In this document: positions 40,881 through 44,163 of the stretch, piece by piece | Numbering within the stretch: position 1 is the stretch's first letter | How the letters are laid out: each line of letters starts with the position of its first letter | NCBI GenBank assembly: GCA_023433585.1 | Contig: JAEZCL010000036.1 | Coordinates: 1 to 44,163, forward strand | DNA: 44,163 nt | Reading direction: 5' to 3' | Origin: Pseudomonadota bacterium | Lineage (GTDB): Bacteria; Pseudomonadota; Alphaproteobacteria; Caulobacterales; Caulobacteraceae | The notes under the pieces: model-generated | Databases searched by the model: none | Told to the model about the DNA's origin: nothing | The model's input: only the letters and a program-made list of their open reading frames with translations | Translations under genes and position numbers: made by a program

Positions 40881-41081
40881 CGTTTCACCATCCCGCAATT
40901 CCCGCTTCCGCCCCGCTCGACGCCAGATCACGTCAGGCGTTCACGCTTTCCCGCCCGCTTTTCGCCCCGCCCTTCCCGCCGCGCCTATGCTCGGCGGGTT
41001 TCCCAGCGGCTGAAGAAAGAGGTGCGGAATTAGAGTCCAATTAGACTGTTTTTTCAGTTCAGAGTCCAAGTCGCCATCCCC

Positions 41082-41270
41082 TCTCCCTCCCCTTCATGGG
41101 GAGGGGGGTCGGCGCGAAGCGACGGCCGGGGGGGAAGGGCTCGGCGAGATTTCTTAGTGCGCTATCGCTCGGCGCGCGGCGCCTCGCTGCTTGAGCGCGG
41201 CTGCCTCGCCTTGCCGCCCCCACCCGCTTCGCCTTCGGCTCAGCCCCCTCCCCATGAAGGGGAGGGAGAA
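41082..41270. repeat. Dispersed intergenic repeat, family A (long copy)
   Basis: Left tip CTCTCCCTCCCCTTCATGGG and right tip CCCCATGAAGGGGAGGGAG are inverted repeats. Between them lie GGTCGGCGCGAAGCGACGGC, TTCTTAGTGCGCTATCGCTC and CCCACCCGCTTCGCCTTCGG. It is closely related over about 120 bases to 40759-40880. Confidence 0.85.
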
Positions 41271-41278
41271 TAATGAGA

Positions 41279-42181
41279 TCAGATCGCACGGGCGCCGTCG
41301 GCCGCCGCTGCGTCCGGTTCGAAATCCCGCTCCAGGTCGTGGATGCGGCTCTTCATCACCCCGGCCTTCTTCAGCGCCAGGGAGGCGGCCCAGCGGGCGG
41401 CCAGTTCGGGGCGGCCCATGCGGTCGGTGGGGCGCGGGCGGGCGCCGCGCCGGCGCAGCACCGCATTGGTGAACAGGGCGCCGTTGCGCCACCGGGAGTC
41501 CCATGTCTGGTAGTCCATGGACAGCGAAACGCAGAACTGGTCCAGGTTGCGCACCCGGTGCGGCGCATAGATGGGCCAGGTCAGGGCCTGACCCGGCTCC
41601 AGGTCGATCACCGTGGCGTCATCCTCGAAATCGGGCCGCCAGGGAATCTCCTCGGTGGTCTGGCGGGCGATGACCTGCTCCATGCTGGCCTCGGGCAGGT
41701 GGTCTTCGTCGCCCGGATAGACGAACACCCGTTTGCGCCCGCGCATGTGGAACAGCACCACCCCGGCGTTGTCGAAATGATAGGGCGCGCCGGACTTCGG
41801 GGACGACAGGATCAGCTGCCCGGCGTTCCTGACCGCCTTCAGCCCCGGCAGGGCCGCCTGGATGCGCCCGAACTCGGCCATGGCGGCGGCCCACAGCTCG
41901 GGCCAGCCGTCCTGCACGTCGCGCAGATTGACCCACAGCCTGCCCTGCTGAATCGCCTTCAGCAGGTCGGCGCCGGACAGGGCACCCCGCGCGCCGGTCC
42001 TCAGGGTGTGGCCGCCGTCGTCGTCATAGTCGTACAGGTTGATGTCGATCAGCGCGGCCGGATAGCGGTCCAGCACATCGGCCAGACGCGCGTCGGCGGC
42101 GAAGCCCGCCTGGACCAGGCCGTGCGGGAACACCTGGGCCTGGCGGACCGGGCCGGAATAGCGGGTGCGGTCCATGCTCAT
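41279..42181 (-). CDS. Cupin-like (JmjC-type) 2-oxoglutarate oxygenase
   Basis: A 300-residue protein with a double-stranded beta-helix oxygenase pattern. The Fe site HxD is seen at YHFDNAG (His135, Asp137), followed by VVLFHMRGRKRVFVYPGDED, and the distal His lies in LTWPIYAPHRVRNLD. This is the JmjC/cupin-like arrangement known from protein and tRNA hydroxylases. Its ATG overlaps the stop of the upstream acyltransferase gene (ATGA), so the two are probably made together. Target unknown. Confidence 0.8.
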   Translation of the reverse strand: MSMDRTRYSGPVRQAQVFPHGLVQAGFAADARLADVLDRYPAALIDINLYDYDDDGGHTLRTGARGALSGADLLKAIQQGRLWVNLRDVQDGWPELWAAAMAEFGRIQAALPGLKAVRNAGQLILSSPKSGAPYHFDNAGVVLFHMRGRKRVFVYPGDEDHLPEASMEQVIARQTTEEIPWRPDFEDDATVIDLEPGQALTWPIYAPHRVRNLDQFCVSLSMDYQTWDSRWRNGALFTNAVLRRRGARPRPTDRMGRPELAARWAASLALKKAGVMKSRIHDLERDFEPDAAAADGARAI

Positions 42182-43320
42182 GCCTCCGCGCGGGCCGGAC
42201 CCGCCTTGGCCAGGGCGGCGCGTGCCGCCTGGAGGACGCCGCGCGCGCGGGCGCCGGGGTGGATCTCGCAGGCCTCGATGGCGGACCAGCGGCGGCGCAC
42301 GCTGGCGCGCAGGCGCTCGCCCCGCTCCGCCCCCCCGGCCCGGTTCAGCATACCCACGGCCGCCTGGCTGACCGCCGCGCCCAGGCCGGGCCGCAGGACC
42401 ACGCCTTCGCGCACCGTCTGGGTCGTGTTGCAGAAGTACTTCTTGTAGCCCTCGCCGCCGAAACCGTAGTCGAACACCCGGAACCCCTCGGCGCTCATCA
42501 GGCGCATGGTGTCCATGCTCAGGGTGATGCCGGGCGAACAGCGCGCGGCGGCCTGCTCATAGGCCGGGAACCAGAAGTGCCAGCGGTCTCCCGCATGGAG
42601 GGAAAACTCGACCGCCGCCAGGGTGTCGCCCGCCGTCAGGGTGGCCAGGGAGGCGCCGAAGTCCGGGCCCGTCTCGGCCATCAGCGCGTGCAGCAGGTCC
42701 CGCGTCCAGCCGCAGGCGAAGATGTCGTGCCGCCCGGTGCGGCGGTACTGCGCCCGCTTCAGCTCGATCAGATGATCCAGCAATGCGGGATCGCGCAGAT
42801 CGGTCCGGGTTTCAATGGCGCCGAAGTCCCGCTCCAGCCCGCGTCGGGCGCGCTCCTTGTCCTTGAAATATTTGCGTTCGGTGGTCCGCCGCTCGGCGTA
42901 CCAGGCGTCATAGCCTTCCGGCAGGGTGGTCATCAGGCAGGCCCGCTCAACCATGCCGGCCGCCTCGCCCACCCAGGCGCTGACGTTCAGCCGCGCCGCG
43001 CCCAGCAGCCGCGCCACCGTGTGCAGGTCCGGCGCCTCGCCTGGCCGGGCGATGACGCCGTGATAGTCGTTCATGGGCGCCCCCAGGGGCTGGATCGAAC
43101 CGCCTCGCCGCTGGAACGGGAAGAAGCCGACAACCTCGCCGCCGCGATGCAGCACCGCCACGGCCGCGCCGGGGCTGACGGCCGCCGCGACCCGGGTGAA
43201 TTCGGGCCGGAAATAGGGCGAGGCCAGCTCGGGATTCGCCGCCGTCATGGCGCGCCATCGGTCCCATTCCGCCGGACCCAGGGCGTCCGCCGCCATGATC
43301 TCGGCCTTCAGCACATCCAT
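42178..43320 (-). CDS. FemAB/CelD-type GNAT acyltransferase
   Basis: A 380-residue protein with the Acetyltransf_6 (CelD/BcsL) pattern, i.e. two GNAT-like halves. Typical segments are SPYFRPEFTRVAAAVSPGAA, VVGFFPFQRRGGSIQPLGAP, RTTERKYFKDKERARRGLER, AAVEFSLHAGDRWHFWFPAY and VFDYGFGGEGYKKYFCNTTQ, the last being the strongest signature. Members N-acylate sugars or envelope polysaccharides (HfsK of Caulobacter is a related type). The ATG at 43320 is preceded by AGGAGCGGGGC; a start at 43338 is less likely. It overlaps the JmjC-like gene. Confidence 0.82.
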   Translation of the reverse strand: MDVLKAEIMAADALGPAEWDRWRAMTAANPELASPYFRPEFTRVAAAVSPGAAVAVLHRGGEVVGFFPFQRRGGSIQPLGAPMNDYHGVIARPGEAPDLHTVARLLGAARLNVSAWVGEAAGMVERACLMTTLPEGYDAWYAERRTTERKYFKDKERARRGLERDFGAIETRTDLRDPALLDHLIELKRAQYRRTGRHDIFACGWTRDLLHALMAETGPDFGASLATLTAGDTLAAVEFSLHAGDRWHFWFPAYEQAAARCSPGITLSMDTMRLMSAEGFRVFDYGFGGEGYKKYFCNTTQTVREGVVLRPGLGAAVSQAAVGMLNRAGGAERGERLRASVRRRWSAIEACEIHPGARARGVLQAARAALAKAGPARAEA

Positions 43321-43443
43321 GCCCCGCTCCTGTCGCATGGGTCGAACCTTAGCCTGCGGCCCTTGCGGGACGGTTTAGGGGCATGGTGAACGAAACCGCA
43401 CCGTCCGGCGCGGCGTTCTGGAAAGGCACAGGAGAACAAAGCC

Positions 43444-43608
43444 ATGACCGAACCGCGCCCCAAGAATCGCTCCGTCGAGAACGAGGAGCTGCGCCGGCCC
43501 CCGCGCGAGGGTCAACCGCCCCGCCCGGCCACCGAACCGCCGGGCGGGGAAACCTCGTCCAACTCCGGCGAGACGGAGACGGACCCGGCCACCGGCGAAG
43601 AGAATTGA
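43444..43608 (+). CDS. Small disordered protein (54 residues)
   Basis: No family recognised. The ATG is preceded by AGGAGAACAAAGCC, a strong ribosome-binding site with good spacing. The product starts MTEPRPKNRSVENEELRRPP and is rich in Pro, Glu, Thr and Gly, with no predicted helix or membrane segment, ending ETETDPATGEEN. Charged, proline-rich small proteins of this kind are common and often unannotated in Caulobacterales. The Shine-Dalgarno and the composition support it being real. Confidence 0.6.
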   Translation: MTEPRPKNRSVENEELRRPPREGQPPRPATEPPGGETSSNSGETETDPATGEEN

Positions 43609-43609
43609 A

Positions 43610-43775
43610 GAAACTCTCCTCTCCATCGGCGAAGGCCGATGGGGAGGACCGGCCGCGCCAACGGTCAGGAGGGGGCGGCGCGGGCGGGCGGTGATTGTCC
43701 TGAAACACCCAGCCGCCCCCGCCTGGCGGCCTTCGGCCGGCGTGTCCTCCCCGTCCGCGTGCGCGGACTGGGAGG
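43610..43775. repeat. Dispersed intergenic repeat, family B (copy 3)
   Basis: Inverse orientation to the copy at 34107: tips CTCTCCTCTCCATCGGCGAA and GGACTGGGAGG, interior CGGTCAGGAGGGGGCGGCGC and TGATTGTCCTGAAACACCCA. It fills most of the 286-base gap before the tuf terminator. Confidence 0.85.
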
Positions 43776-43792
43776 TGAACGCCCACCCAAGC

Positions 43793-43826
43793 AAAAACCC
43801 CCGCCGGAGCGATCCGGCGGGGGTTT
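43793..43826 (-). terminator. Rho-independent terminator of tuf
   Basis: AAACCCCCGCCGGA and TCCGGCGGGGGTTT form a perfect fourteen-pair stem around a four-base loop, with a T run on the minus strand. It lies about 70 bases after the tuf stop. Confidence 0.9.
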
Positions 43827-43894
43827 CAGTCTCAGCCTTGTTGCGCCCTCAAGCCGCGCGTGACCGGGTCACGAGCATGGGGCGCTGGACCACC

Positions 43895-44163
43895 TTACTT
43901 GGTGATCTTGGCGACCACGCCGGCGCCGACGGTGCGGCCGCCTTCGCGGATGGCGAAGCGCAGCTTCTCCTCCATGGCGATCGGCGTGATGAGCTCAACG
44001 TTCAGCTCCGCGTTGTCGCCCGGCATGATCATCTCCACACCTTCCTTCAGGTGCACGATGCCCGTCACGTCCGTGGTCCGGAAATAGAACTGCGGACGGT
44101 AGTTGGTGAAGAACGGCGTGTGACGACCGCCCTCCTCCTTGGTCAGGATGTAGGCCTCGGCCA
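43895..44163 (-). CDS. tuf: Elongation factor Tu (partial, C-terminal end)
   Basis: The last roughly 89 residues of EF-Tu, which delivers aminoacyl-tRNA to the ribosome. Seen are ILTKEEGGRHTPFFTNYRPQ, FYFRTTDVTGIVHLKEGVEM, MPGDNAELNVELITPIAMEE and the terminal FAIREGGRTVGAGVVAKITK. The rest of the gene lies beyond the right edge. Confidence 0.98.
   Translation of the reverse strand, partial: AEAYILTKEEGGRHTPFFTNYRPQFYFRTTDVTGIVHLKEGVEMIMPGDNAELNVELITPIAMEEKLRFAIREGGRTVGAGVVAKITK

Noticed and set aside
40759..41270. CRISPR-like repeated words upstream of rplK
   Set aside because: Only two long copies with unlike spacing and inverted tips; no short regular repeat-spacer units and no cas genes.
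43609..43894. tRNA-Trp, secE or nusG expected next to tuf
   Set aside because: No tRNA T-loop or SecE/NusG-like frame was found; the gap is filled by a family B repeat and the tuf terminator.

Overview
The window is about 44 kb of chromosome from a GC-rich alphaproteobacterium. The gene content (dusB-ntrY-ntrX, hfq-hflX, single genes for CTP synthase and enolase, PiT plus a DUF47 protein, an alphaproteobacterial CCA/Nudix/DUF1285 cluster) and the style of the proteins point to the Caulobacterales, most likely a Brevundimonas-like organism. That placement is inferred from reading the sequence, not from a database search. Almost all of the window is housekeeping sequence with dense, often overlapping genes. 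Non-ordinary material is limited to one insertion sequence, one small AT-richer patch and many intergenic palindromic repeats.

Layout. 1-4628 (minus): metallo-beta-lactamase-fold hydrolase, enoyl-CoA hydratase, GNAT acetyltransferase, DUF1285 protein, Nudix CoA pyrophosphatase and CCA-adding enzyme (cut by the left edge), several linked by 4-base start/stop overlaps. 4781-8662 (plus): a secreted protein built from five four-cysteine modules, exonuclease III, a membrane-anchored hypothetical protein and an RNase H-fold-like protein. 8748-14451 (plus): secG, pyrG, a GNAT acetyltransferase, an AT-richer patch with a gene remnant and a small membrane protein, rpmF, a lipoprotein and enolase. 14468-15300: an intact-looking IS5-family element inserted exactly in the hflX stop codon. 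15300-28697 (minus): hflX-hfq, a D-amino-acid aminotransferase, ntrX-ntrY-dusB, an RluA-type pseudouridine synthase, a membrane protein, rarA, a DegP-like lipoprotein protease and a Tet-type MFS exporter. 28826-34099: a phosphodiesterase-like lipoprotein (minus), an ABC exporter pair and an M61 aminopeptidase (plus). 34338-44163: rplL, rplJ, a TPR/aspartyl-hydroxylase gene (plus), a PiT/DUF47 phosphate-transport pair, a DUF2059 protein, rplA, rplK, a JmjC-like oxygenase with an overlapping FemAB/CelD-type acetyltransferase, a 54-residue disordered protein (plus) and the 3' end of tuf.

How they work together. The ribosomal genes form two separate units (rplKA and rplJL) with their own candidate promoters and terminators. 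They are separated by a phosphate-transport pair and other genes, and secE/nusG, usually between tuf and rplK, are absent from the space between them here. The ntrYX two-component pair follows dusB directly, without ntrBC, and NtrX lacks the sigma-54-contacting GAFTGA loop. hfq and hflX are neighbours as usual but are separated by a 92-base near-palindrome, and hflX has no canonical start codon that would include its conserved N-terminus.

The most unusual signals are: the five-module cysteine protein (20 cysteines, four per module); the palindrome at the 5' end of hflX; the IS inserted in a stop codon that it recreates; the NtrX without GAFTGA; at least three families of dispersed palindromic intergenic elements; and the overlapping JmjC-like oxygenase/acyltransferase pair. 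I saw no rRNA, tRNA, CRISPR array or prophage.
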